Assembly (NCBI RefSeq): GCF_008704555.1
Contig: NZ_CP023702.1
Coordinates: 3,968,001 to 4,032,000 of the forward strand
Direction: 5' to 3'
Origin: Streptomyces nitrosporeus
GTDB taxonomy: Bacteria > Actinomycetota > Actinomycetes > Streptomycetales > Streptomycetaceae
DNA length: 64,000 bases
Shown in pieces: positions 35,619-42,993 of this stretch. The notes beneath the pieces were generated by a model that did not search any database, had not been told where the DNA came from, and was given only the letters and a program-made list of their open reading frames with translations. Each line of letters begins with the position of its first letter. The first letter of the stretch is position 1. The position numbers were made by a program, and so were the translations under genes.

Positions 35619-36104
35619 GTGGTTTCGGAGATGTGGACTTCGGTCCTCTCACTCACGGGTGTCGCGCTCGGCGGAGGGCTGACGGCCTTCTCCCAGCGTG
35701 CCACCCAGCGGTCCGCGGAGCGGGCCGAGGAACGTCGGCTGAGGGCGGCGACGAGCGAGGCACGCCGGAGCGAACAGCTCCAGGCGGTCAAGGAGTTCCT
35801 CGTATGCGCCCAGGCGGCCGAGCGCGCGGCTTACAACCGGCCCGAGGCCTGGGGCGATGACGACGACTGGCGCACACGCGCCGGTGACGCCATGACGGCG
35901 CTCTGGGTCGCCGAACGGCACCTCGTGCTGCTGTGCGACCCGGTCCTGCACGGCCCTGTCCACACGTACGGGCGTGCGCTCAACCAAGCGGTATGGCGCG
36001 AGATCGGCGACACCGAGGTCAACGAGCACCTGGAGGAGCACAAGGCCGCCTTCATGACCGCGGCCCGCACGAGCCTTTCCGCACTGCCGGCCCGGACCCC
36101 GTGA
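35619..36104 (+). CDS. Membrane-anchored protein of unknown function
   Basis: 161 aa from GTG 35619, with AGGGGG upstream. The first 25 residues form a hydrophobic anchor (MWTSVLSLTGVALGGGLTAF). A highly charged Arg/Glu helix follows (QRSAERAEERRLRAATSEARRSEQLQAVKEF), probably a coiled coil, and then a helical domain. Its stop overlaps the start of the P-loop gene (GTGA), so the two are translationally coupled. The layout resembles small helical Streptomyces proteins of unknown role. Confidence 0.8.
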   Translation: MVSEMWTSVLSLTGVALGGGLTAFSQRATQRSAERAEERRLRAATSEARRSEQLQAVKEFLVCAQAAERAAYNRPEAWGDDDDWRTRAGDAMTALWVAERHLVLLCDPVLHGPVHTYGRALNQAVWREIGDTEVNEHLEEHKAAFMTAARTSLSALPARTP

Positions 36105-36685
36105 GCTCCGGGCCGGTGGTGGTCCCCGCAGGACTCGTCGTACTGGTGGGGCCACCGGCCTCGGGCAAGACCGCCTTCGTCCGTGAGCTGATCGCCCAGG
36201 GCCGCCTCGACCCGGAAGCCGTGGTCTCCAGTGACGGCATCCGCGAGGAGTTCTTCGGGAGCGGGGCGCCGGACGCCACCTCCGACGCGGCTGACGCACG
36301 GGTCTTCGAGGAGCGTGACCGCAGGATCACCGCCAGGCTCGCCGCGGGCCGGACCACGGTCGCCGAATCGACCAACGTCACCCCGCGGGCCCGCGCACGC
36401 CTCATGGCCGTCGCCGGACGGTCCGGCGCGCCGGTGGCCGTGCTGCGCTTCCCCCAGGACGAAGCGGTCCTGCTCGGGCAGAACGAGGAGCGGGAGAGGA
36501 ACGACGTCTCCGCCGAGGACGTCATGGCCTGTGCGGCCGTCATGAGGCGGTACGCGGACGAGGCCCGGCTGCGCGCGGAGGGCGCCGCCTTCGTGTGCGA
36601 CGTCCCCGGGCGGGGGCAGGGGACCACACCGGCGGAAGCCGCCCGGCGGTTCACGTTCCGCCGGGCCTGGGACGCGCCGGGGTGA
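36101..36685 (+). CDS. P-loop kinase (AAA/polynucleotide-kinase-like)
   Basis: 194 aa from GTG 36101, the only in-frame start that fits the 4-base overlap with the previous gene. Walker A is GPPASGKT near residue 17, an SSDGIREEFFG segment follows, and VAESTNVTPRARARLM resembles the acceptor/lid region of T4 polynucleotide-kinase-like ATPases. ERERNDVSAEDV matches their arginine-rich lid. It probably phosphorylates a nucleic acid or small molecule; no phosphatase or ligase domain is attached. Coupling to a membrane-anchored partner is unusual. Confidence 0.85.
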   Translation: MSSGPVVVPAGLVVLVGPPASGKTAFVRELIAQGRLDPEAVVSSDGIREEFFGSGAPDATSDAADARVFEERDRRITARLAAGRTTVAESTNVTPRARARLMAVAGRSGAPVAVLRFPQDEAVLLGQNEERERNDVSAEDVMACAAVMRRYADEARLRAEGAAFVCDVPGRGQGTTPAEAARRFTFRRAWDAPG

Positions 36686-36830
36686 GCGGACCTCGCGGGT
36701 GGGTGAGGGGCCCCGCGGGTGGGTGGATCTCACGGGTGGGTGAGCGGATCTCGTGGGCTGGTGAGGGGTCCTCGCGGGTGGGCGGGCGGATGTCGCGGCG
36801 GGGGTGTCCGGGGCGGGGGTGTCCGGGGCG
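36682..36830 (+). repeat. G-rich minisatellite
   Basis: About six imperfect ~20-25-base units built on CTCGCGGGTGGGTGAGCGGAT fill 36682-36800. GCGGGGGTGTCCGGG then occurs twice, side by side. It lies between the kinase and MFS genes, with no coding signal. Confidence 0.7.
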
Positions 36831-36918
36831 GCACCGAGGGCCCCGGACACCCTCCCGGCCGGAGCCCTTAGGGTGCGGGGGGTACCCCCGCCGCCCCGCC
36901 TCGGAGACCCACGCCCTC

Positions 36919-38313
36919 ATGGAGAACGCCCCGCCGGATCCACTGGTCCGGCGTCACCGCAGGGCACTGCAACTGTGCTTCGCGATCCCCGGACTGTCGC
37001 TCGCCACCTGGGTGACCCGGACCCCCGACATCCGGGACCGGCTCGGTGCCTCCACCGCCGAGATGGGCCTGGTGCTCTTCGGTATGTCGATCGGCTCGAT
37101 GCTCGGCATCCTGGTGGCCGCCGCCCTGGTGGCGCGGTTCTCGACGCGCCCCGTCATCGTCGCCGGCATGTGCCTGGTGGCGGCCGGTGTGGGCACGATG
37201 GCCCTGGGCACGACGGTGGCCTCGGCCCCGTCGGTGGCCTTCGGCCTGCTGCTCCTCGGCGCCGGGGTGGGCCTCTCGGAGGTCGCCAGCAATGTCGACG
37301 GCGCCGTCGTGGAACGGGAGTTCGGGCGGCCTGTACTGCCGGCCCTGCACGGTTGCTACAGCCTCGGCACCCTGATCGGGGCGGGCCTCGGGGTGGCCGG
37401 TGCCGCGAGCGGCTTCCCGGTGCCCTGGCACCTGGCGGCCGTACTGCTCCTCGTGGCCGTGCTGCTCGCCTTCGCGGTACCGGGACTGCGCCCCGGCATA
37501 GGCCGCTCCCGGCCCGCGGACGCCGGGTCTGCGGGTGCCGGGTCTGCGGATGCCGGGACGGCGGGTGCTGGCTCTGCGGATGCCGGGCCTGAGACCGCCG
37601 GGTCTGCGGGTGCCGGGCCCGTCGTCGTGGAGCAGCCCGCCACCGGAGGGGTCCGGGAACGCCGGCTGTACCTCGACCTGCGGCTGCTGATGATCGGCGG
37701 CGTGGTGTTCGGCATGACGCTGGCCGAAGGCGCCGCCACCGACTGGCTGCCGCTGCTGATGGTCGACGGCCACGAGATGCCCTCCGGCCTCGGGTCGTTG
37801 GTGTACGCCGGTTTCGCCGCCGCCATGGCGGCCGGCCGCTTCGCCGGAGGGCCTGTGGTGGCCCGCGTCGGCCGGCCCGTGGTCCTCGGCGGCGGCGCGC
37901 TGCTGACGGCCGTCGGTATAGCCCTGGTGTCCTTCGTGGACTCCCCGGTGGCAGCCGGCTGCGCCGTACTGCTCTGGGGGCTCGGTACCTCCCTCGGCTT
38001 CCCGCTGGCCCTCTCCGCGGCAGGCGAGTCCGGCCCGGACACCACCGGCCGTGTCGCCCTGACCTCCCGGATCGGATACGTCGGGCTGCTGGTGGGTCCG
38101 CCGGCACTCGGCTTCCTCGGCGAGCACCACGGGCTGCGCGCCGCGATGGTCCCGGTCCTGCTGCTCATGCTCGTCGCCGCCGCGCTCTCACCCGCCACCG
38201 CGCCCCGGCCCCTCCGCACGGGAGAGCCGGGGCGCGGGGACGACGCGCGACCGCTGCGGACGGACGGGGCGGCCGGCCGCGAACCGGTGCCCTCCCGCCC
38301 GGACCGGCCCTGA
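36919..38313 (+). CDS. MFS transporter
   Basis: 464 aa from ATG 36919, with twelve predicted membrane segments in two halves. WVTRTPDIRDRLGASTAEMGLVLFGMSIGSMLG near the start and the second half beginning RLYLDLRLLMIGGVVFGMTLAEGAATDWL match MFS proteins of the fucose-permease/YbjJ-like type. The central cytoplasmic loop (about residues 195-235) is a low-complexity run of (G/T)(S/T)A(G/D)AG repeats encoded by a 15-bp minisatellite. Substrate unknown. Confidence 0.88.
   Translation: MENAPPDPLVRRHRRALQLCFAIPGLSLATWVTRTPDIRDRLGASTAEMGLVLFGMSIGSMLGILVAAALVARFSTRPVIVAGMCLVAAGVGTMALGTTVASAPSVAFGLLLLGAGVGLSEVASNVDGAVVEREFGRPVLPALHGCYSLGTLIGAGLGVAGAASGFPVPWHLAAVLLLVAVLLAFAVPGLRPGIGRSRPADAGSAGAGSADAGTAGAGSADAGPETAGSAGAGPVVVEQPATGGVRERRLYLDLRLLMIGGVVFGMTLAEGAATDWLPLLMVDGHEMPSGLGSLVYAGFAAAMAAGRFAGGPVVARVGRPVVLGGGALLTAVGIALVSFVDSPVAAGCAVLLWGLGTSLGFPLALSAAGESGPDTTGRVALTSRIGYVGLLVGPPALGFLGEHHGLRAAMVPVLLLMLVAAALSPATAPRPLRTGEPGRGDDARPLRTDGAAGREPVPSRPDRP
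37515..37620 (+). repeat. In-frame 15-bp minisatellite inside the MFS gene
   Basis: About seven copies of a 15-base unit (consensus GGGTCTGCGGGTGCC) encode GSAGA/GSADA pentapeptides in the loop between the two halves of the transporter. Since 15 is a multiple of 3, copy-number changes would keep the frame. Confidence 0.85.
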
Positions 38314-38459
38314 CCGCTTCGCCCGCCGCGAAGGGCACGGGCCGGGCCCGGCAGACACCCGGCCTCGAAGGCCCCATGCCGTAACCCTTCGTTTCCCGTA
38401 CCCGGGAGCTCCCCGCCCGCGTGGCTGGGGCGTGCTCCGGGGAGCCTGAGCGGCAGGGG

Positions 38460-39569
38460 TCAGCGGGCCGAGGTGTAGGCGGTGAAGAAGGGGGCCTTCA
38501 CCGGCGCCCCGCTGGGTGCGAAGCAGTTGACGTAGAGCCGGACGGAACCGCTGCTCCGGTCCCACGGCGCGTACAGGCCGCAGTACTCGGGACCCTTGCC
38601 GTAGGCGGTGGTCTGGGCGGTGTCGGACGGGACGGCGATCGACGGCATGGTGACCACGAAGGGCGCCCCCGAGCCGCCGAAGGTGTTGGTGGCCCCGCTG
38701 GAGTTGTAGTTGGTCAGCGTGGGCAGCGACCCGTTGTACCAGAGGTAGCCGAACGCCTTCGGGGGGAAGGCCGGTCCGTGGACCGCCCGCAGGTGGGAGT
38801 AGCTCAGCGTCCACCTGGTGTCGTACGGGGAGCCGGAGGCGTCGTAGCAGGCGACCAGGACGGTCTGCCCCGCCGTGCCCGGCGCCCAGTCGGACACCTT
38901 GCATCGTGCACCCTGCCTGGCGTCGACCGCGGTGACCTGGAGGTTTCCGGCGTGGCTGGACAGTCCGAGGCCGGGCAGCCAGGCCTTCCAGACACCGGTC
39001 GCGCCGTGGCTCGCCGAGTTGACCGCCCCCGTGGAGTTGTACTGGGTGAGAGCCGTGCCGCTGGTGTCCGAGTAGAGGTAGCCGTACGAGCCGGAGGGCG
39101 TGGCGGGGGTACCGCTGCTGCTGGTGTAGAGGACGGTGAAGGTGGAGTTGTCGGGCGCGCCGCCGGGGCGGTAGCAGTCCACGTAGACGTCCTCGCCGGA
39201 CCCGGTGTCCTTCCAGTCGACGGCCTGGCACCAGCGGCCCGTGCTGTCGACCGCGGTGACGTGGGCGATCCCGTCAGGCCCGCCGATCATCGGGAAGTGC
39301 ACCACGTACGAACCGAGGCCGATCTGGTCCACCTTGACGGGGTTGGCGGACGGAGAGGCCCAACTGCCCCACTGGCGTGAGGGGTCGGGTGCGTAGCCGG
39401 GCGGCGGCGTCGGGTTGTCCAGGTAGGCGAAGCCCCAGCGGTCGGGGACCGCGGCGTGGGCGGTACCGGCGGAGGGAAGGGCTGCGGCCAGCAGTGCGGC
39501 CAGCATGCCGAGGACGAGCAGGACGGCCCGTACGGGTCTGCTCGACGGGACTGCGGTGCGGACGTGCAT
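38460..39569 (-). CDS. Secreted protein with three homologous repeats
   Basis: 369 aa from ATG 39569. A signal peptide (RAVLLVLGMLAALLAAALPSAGTAHA) is followed by three repeats of about 100-110 aa. Each has a (W/Y/F)GYL- or GFAYL-like opening, an internal VTAVD or equivalent strand, a Cys-containing segment (RWCQAVDW; ARCKVSDW; EYCGLYAPW) and a closing V(D/A/N)C(Y/F) then (T/F)xxYTS. Each repeat has two Cys, suggesting one disulfide per repeat. No enzyme motif is seen. It is probably an extracellular binding or structural protein of a Streptomyces family of unknown function. Confidence 0.85.
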   Translation of the reverse strand: MHVRTAVPSSRPVRAVLLVLGMLAALLAAALPSAGTAHAAVPDRWGFAYLDNPTPPPGYAPDPSRQWGSWASPSANPVKVDQIGLGSYVVHFPMIGGPDGIAHVTAVDSTGRWCQAVDWKDTGSGEDVYVDCYRPGGAPDNSTFTVLYTSSSGTPATPSGSYGYLYSDTSGTALTQYNSTGAVNSASHGATGVWKAWLPGLGLSSHAGNLQVTAVDARQGARCKVSDWAPGTAGQTVLVACYDASGSPYDTRWTLSYSHLRAVHGPAFPPKAFGYLWYNGSLPTLTNYNSSGATNTFGGSGAPFVVTMPSIAVPSDTAQTTAYGKGPEYCGLYAPWDRSSGSVRLYVNCFAPSGAPVKAPFFTAYTSAR

Positions 39570-40323
39570 GGGCGTGCCTCCTGTGGACGAGGTGGGTGCT
39601 GCCTACGCGATCCGGTGCTGTGGTGCGGACGTCCCCGGCGTGCGGTGCGGGCGGGCGCGGCTCTCCTCCGTCATGGCACCGCACGACCACGGCAGTGCGG
39701 AGCAGACTCCTCCACGCTCCGCGGTGCCCCGTACGTGCGGGACTCGGCGCGCTCACTGTTCCAGAAGCACGGTCCGGTGTGGCGTTCTCGGCCAGCCGTT
39801 TCCGGCCCCGTCACCTCCGGCGCAGGTGCATCAGGGCCCACACGGTCCTCCTGGGGCGCGGTGAGGATCAGTGGTTCCGGCCGCTGCTCGGAGCCGAGTC
39901 ACCCCTTCTCTGCACTTCCTTCACCTCCTCTCCACACGCACCACGGTCCGGCGTGTCCGGAATCCGCCTGCCGCCTTACCCGCCTGCCCGCACCCCGTAT
40001 CCGGAACCGGCGTTGTCGCCGACGCGCGCCCCGCCCCGCCCTGGCGGCCGGGGGGAGCGGGGCAGGCCGAGACAGCCGCCCGGTACCGGGCCCTGACCCG
40101 GCTGCGGGACGTGTCCGCCGAGGAGACCGCGCCATCGGACGCTCCTGCGTGGAGAACGACGCGTGGCACCCCGCGTACGAGGCGATCACACCGGGGCTGG
40201 CCGCCTACCAGCGGGACGCCGTCGAGGCGTACGCCGTGACCCGGCTGAACCGACCCGGGACCGGGCCGGACCCCGGCGGGCGCCGGCCCGCGGAGACAGC
40301 TCCGGCCCGCCGCACCGCCGGGC
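39570..40323. pseudogene. Decayed region, possible TipAS-domain relic near 40150-40250
   Basis: No intact gene is seen in about 750 bases. One plus-strand frame at 40143-40250 reads ENDAWHPAYEAITPGLAAYQRD then AVEAYAVTRLN. Its G-L-A-x-Y-x-R-D-A core resembles the end of the TipAS antibiotic-binding domain of MerR-type TipA regulators. Upstream sequence in all frames does not continue the domain, so if the match is real it is only a fragment. Confidence 0.3.
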
Positions 40324-40662
40324 TCACCTCGCCCGGCTTCCCGGACGCCGGGCGAGGTGCTGCCCGTTCGTTCTCACGGACGCCGAGCGCGGCTCCGGAC
40401 GGCACCTCCGGACGAGCACGTCTGCGGGGACATCTCGGCTGACCAGTGTGCGCAGTGTGGGCCACAGGCCGACGAGAAGGCCCCGGTCGAGGTACTGGAC
40501 CAGGTCGTCGTGCCGGTCCTCGGTCAGAACGATGCGGTAGCGGTTCATTCGCAACCGGGACTGGCCGAGGTCGGACGTGGTCGGTCCCGACCGGCGGCTG
40601 TCCTGCCAGTTGCGAAGCCGTCGGCAAAGAAGCTCCCGGCCGTTGGCCTGGGGCTTTTCCAT
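40324..40662 (-). CDS. Possible small gene or relic next to the tRNA-Gly repeat
   Basis: 112 codons from ATG 40662. The middle (MNRYRIVLTEDRHDDLVQYLDRGLLVGLWPTLRT) has Streptomyces-like codon use with mostly G/C at third positions, but the last 40 residues are Arg/Pro-rich and look like a shadow. No ribosome site is clear. It may be the truncated remains of a gene broken by the integration that left the tRNA repeat. Confidence 0.3.
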   Translation of the reverse strand: MEKPQANGRELLCRRLRNWQDSRRSGPTTSDLGQSRLRMNRYRIVLTEDRHDDLVQYLDRGLLVGLWPTLRTLVSRDVPADVLVRRCRPEPRSASVRTNGQHLARRPGSRAR

Positions 40663-40685
40663 GGAGCGGGTGGGGCTTTTCCACG

Positions 40686-40727
40686 GAGCGGGTGACGAGA
40701 ATCGAACTCGCGCTCTGAGCCTGGGAA
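40686..40727 (-). repeat. Duplicated 3' half of tRNA-Gly (att-like repeat, distal copy)
   Basis: 42 bases match the 3' half of the tRNA-Gly gene at 42443-42484 with one mismatch (41/42). They include the T arm, variable region, 3' acceptor strand and half of the anticodon stem-loop. The sequence GGCTTTTCCAYGGAGCGGGTG just before it is itself present twice in tandem (about 40652 and 40675). This is the pattern left by tRNA-targeting integrative elements: intact tRNA at one end, 3'-end copy at the other. Confidence 0.85.
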
Positions 40728-40819
40728 TCAGCGGTGCTTGATTCGCTGGACAGGACCTGAACCGCGGATTCGCGTGGGTCAGGTGGAGGGCCCCGGCCTC
40801 CGGAAGCCACAGCTGACCC

Positions 40820-40948
40820 ACGCCCCGATCACCAGGCCGGCGCCCATGCCGTAGAGGACCTGAAGCACGCGAGGATCTTGCGGCCCTACGCGATCCAGGC
40901 GGAGCGCCCTTCCGAGTCCAGGACGACGGTTTCGATGCGCTCGCTCAC
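40820..40948 (-). pseudogene. Broken PIN-domain (VapC-like) toxin gene
   Basis: The frame begins at GTG 40948, overlapping the antitoxin stop by 4 bases, and reads VSERIETVVLDSEGRSAWIA, the start of a PIN toxin with its first acidic residue (VLDSE). It then hits a TAG where relatives have Gln (CAG to TAG). RKILA follows in frame; the next segment, VLQVLYGMGAGLVIGA, is in another frame. After GAW homology ends. So a nonsense change, a frameshift and a 3' truncation have inactivated the toxin. The comparison with intact toxins is from memory of the family. Confidence 0.7.
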
Positions 40949-41193
40949 GAGGCGTCCGCGTTATCGGAGGAACCGGCGCCACCGAAGATCTTCGAGCGGG
41001 CCTCGGCGAGCTCCTCGTCCCTGAAGGGCCCGTGTTCTTCCTCATGGCGGCGGAGGTCGTCACCCAGGAACTGGTGCCGGATCCGGCGGGCTACGGCCTC
41101 CACCACGCAGCCGGAGACGTTGTCCGTGAGCTTGCGGAGCTCCGCCACCTGGCCGCTGGGGAGCGTGACGGCGATGCGAGTCGTCGAGGGCAT
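40945..41193 (-). CDS. Ribbon-helix-helix antitoxin-like protein (VapB type)
   Basis: 82 aa from ATG 41193 (MPSTTRIAVTLPSGQVAELRKL); the frame is open to 41229, but relatives start at this Met. The N-terminal strand TRIAVTLP, followed by two helices (QVAELRKLTD; VSGCVVEAVARRIRHQFL), is the RHH DNA-binding fold, and the acidic C-terminus would wrap the toxin. Its stop overlaps the start of the PIN pseudogene, the usual antitoxin-toxin arrangement. With the toxin gone it is an orphan antitoxin. Confidence 0.8.
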   Translation of the reverse strand: MPSTTRIAVTLPSGQVAELRKLTDNVSGCVVEAVARRIRHQFLGDDLRRHEEEHGPFRDEELAEARSKIFGGAGSSDNADAS

Positions 41194-41266
41194 GAGTTCG
41201 AGCATTCTGGAGTATGCGCAGAGGTGCATGACTGCTGCGGAGCTTGAGGTGAGAGGGGTGCGGCAG

Positions 41267-42268
41267 TCAGGAGAGGAGGATCATGATCAGCCGTCCCGGA
41301 ATCAGGTACAGGGTGACAGCCGTGCTACCGAGAAGGAACGGCAGCCCGACGAGAACGCGGAGAGGAAGCCAGACGGGGGACCAAGCGCTCAACGCCTTGC
41401 CTCCGCCATCCGCCTTCGGTAAGCACCAGACGGTCCGGGAGGGCACGGGGATCGCGGCCCCGCTGCTCGCCCTCTGTATGTGCTCATGCCGTCGGCCGGA
41501 AGCGTCGATGGCCACGTAGACGTGTTCATGGGTCCCGTGCCGACCGTATGCCGACTGGACGAACGTCGCCCGTGCCCGATGGCCCTGGCGTATCAAGGCC
41601 CACAGATCGACCGATGCGCTGAAGACGAGAAGTGCCGAGAGAAGGGCTACTCCGCCGGCAGTTCCGCCCGCGGTGACGGACAGGATCGCACCCGTCATGT
41701 CGCCCACGGACATGAGGGCCGTCGCGTAGCCGAGGAGCAGCACGAACAGTCCGATCAGCCACGGATCGGAAAGGCCGTCCTTGGGGAGCCGGGATGGACC
41801 ACCAGGCTCTTCGGACGACGTGGCATACGCGCTGGGTAGCAGGGGAGAACCCTCGCGGAGCCGAATCGCATCGGCCGCGCACACGGCTACGAGGCGTTTC
41901 GCGCCGCCACGGGGAGCCCAGCTGGCCTCCGTGGTCGACTGCCCGTGGCGCGGGTCGAAGAAGCAGGGGGAAACCGCCTGGAGCACCGGCGAGCCGGCAA
42001 CACGGGCCTCCAGGTCGACCAGGGCGGTCTGCCCCTCCCGCAGTAGATGCGGAACGATCTTCTTCCGTCTGCGGCTGTGCAAGGCACGAGAAGCGGCGTC
42101 GTACGCGTCGAGGGCGCGCTCCCAGTCATCCAGTGCCTTGGGCGGTGTTCCGGGTTTGCCCGGAACAAAGCTGTGCTCGGCCAACACCTCCCCGAAGGCC
42201 GTCACTTCGGCCTCAAGCTCCCGCTGCCGATCTCGTCGCCCTGGTCTGAGCACTCCCACCCCCACCAC
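41267..42268 (-). CDS. Membrane protein of unknown function inside the tRNA-Gly island
   Basis: 333 aa from GTG 42268, with AGGGAG six bases upstream; GTG 42253 and others are possible, and the open frame running into the tRNA is an artefact. The N-terminal half is soluble and charged (ELEAEVTAFGEVLAE...DAYDAASRALHSRRRKK). Two membrane segments lie near residues 190-240 (WLIGLFVLLLGYATALM; GVALLSALLVFSA), and one or two at the C-terminus (LRVLVGLPFLLGSTAVTLYLI). No family is recognised. It lies between the tRNA and its partial copy, so it is probably cargo of the integrated element. Confidence 0.7.
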   Translation of the reverse strand: MVGVGVLRPGRRDRQRELEAEVTAFGEVLAEHSFVPGKPGTPPKALDDWERALDAYDAASRALHSRRRKKIVPHLLREGQTALVDLEARVAGSPVLQAVSPCFFDPRHGQSTTEASWAPRGGAKRLVAVCAADAIRLREGSPLLPSAYATSSEEPGGPSRLPKDGLSDPWLIGLFVLLLGYATALMSVGDMTGAILSVTAGGTAGGVALLSALLVFSASVDLWALIRQGHRARATFVQSAYGRHGTHEHVYVAIDASGRRHEHIQRASSGAAIPVPSRTVWCLPKADGGGKALSAWSPVWLPLRVLVGLPFLLGSTAVTLYLIPGRLIMILLS

Positions 42269-42405
42269 GCGATGCTCCCTGGAGTTTAGGCGCCTCGCGC
42301 GCCCGGGGGCGCTGCCTTCCTCGCACTCTTCGCAGAGGCCGTAAGAAGGCCCCCGGCACGCCGGGCCGGAGGCGGTGCAGCGGGTGGGCGGCTTCCTGGG
42401 AAGGC

Positions 42406-42435
42406 AAAAAGGCCCCGGTCGTTGACCAGGGCCTT
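42406..42435 (-). terminator. Terminator of the tRNA-Gly gene
   Basis: On the minus strand, arms AAGGCCC(T)GGTC/GACC(G)GGGCCTT pair with one mismatch and a 3-nt loop, followed by a T-run (AAAAA at 42406-42410 on the plus strand). It lies just after the 3' end of the tRNA. Confidence 0.75.
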
Positions 42436-42442
42436 CATCAAA

Positions 42443-42484
42443 GAGCGGGTGACGAGAATCGAACTCGCGCTCTGAGCTTGGGAA
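42443..42484 (-). repeat. att-like repeat, tRNA-proximal copy
   Basis: The 3' half of the tRNA-Gly gene, matching 40686-40727 at 41 of 42 positions. Together the two copies bracket a 1.7-kb island. Confidence 0.85.
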
Positions 42485-42514
42485 GCTCATGTTCTACCAT
42501 TAAACTACACCCGC
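42444..42514 (-). tRNA. tRNA-Gly (anticodon CCC)
   Basis: 71 nt on the minus strand. The 7-bp acceptor stem (GCGGGTG/CACCCGC) has discriminator U. A D-arm with TGGTAGA, anticodon stem TGAGC/GCTCA around loop TTCCCAA (anticodon CCC) and T-loop TTCGATT are present. CCA is not encoded. A terminator follows. Its 3' half served as an integration target, as the partial copy at 40686 shows. Confidence 0.93.
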
Positions 42515-42749
42515 GAAGCATCCCGCCGTGACGGCGGTGCATCGTCGCACACTCTACCCCATCGCAGGCCCCCGGCGTTCCCGCCGCGGGGTCTGCGTGG
42601 TGTGTCCGGGTATGGGTGCCGGGTGGACGCGGTTGGTGGGGAGGGGAGTTGGAGGCGTAGCGTGAGGGGGCGGAGTGCCGCGTGGAGCGGCGTCCTCTTC
42701 ATCCCCTAATGTGGCGGTCTCGTCCACAGCAGGTTGGGGAAGGGACTTG

Positions 42750-42923
42750 ATGGATCAGATGGAGCGCACCGTCGTCCGCTGTGCCGAAGGGCATGTTTTC
42801 GCTACCTCGTCGTTCCCGATGCAGCAGCTCGGGGCCGGCCGGATCGGGCCGGGGAGGTTGCTTCGCTGCCCCCGGTGTGCGCGGTTGAGGCATGCCGTGC
42901 CCGTGGAGTCCGGGCAGCGGTAG
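42750..42923 (+). CDS. Small zinc-ribbon protein
   Basis: 57 aa from ATG 42750, with GGGGAAGGGA upstream. MERTVVRCAEGHVFATSSFP and LLRCPRCARLRHAVP give a C-x-x-G-H...C-x-x-C zinc ribbon. It is a small Streptomyces protein of a type I recognise, with no known role. It lies 70 bases before the dCTP deaminase gene and may be cotranscribed. Confidence 0.8.
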   Translation: MDQMERTVVRCAEGHVFATSSFPMQQLGAGRIGPGRLLRCPRCARLRHAVPVESGQR

Positions 42924-42993
42924 CAGGTGACGGCAGCAGGCGCGCGGGCGGTCCGGTTGGGGCGGGCTCGCGCGTTCTGCGTATCCTCGGGGC

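Noticed and set aside
40446..40718. A plus-strand frame ending in VTRIELAL
   Set aside because: This tail is the well-known translation of the antisense of a tRNA 3' half; it comes from the tRNA-Gly repeat.
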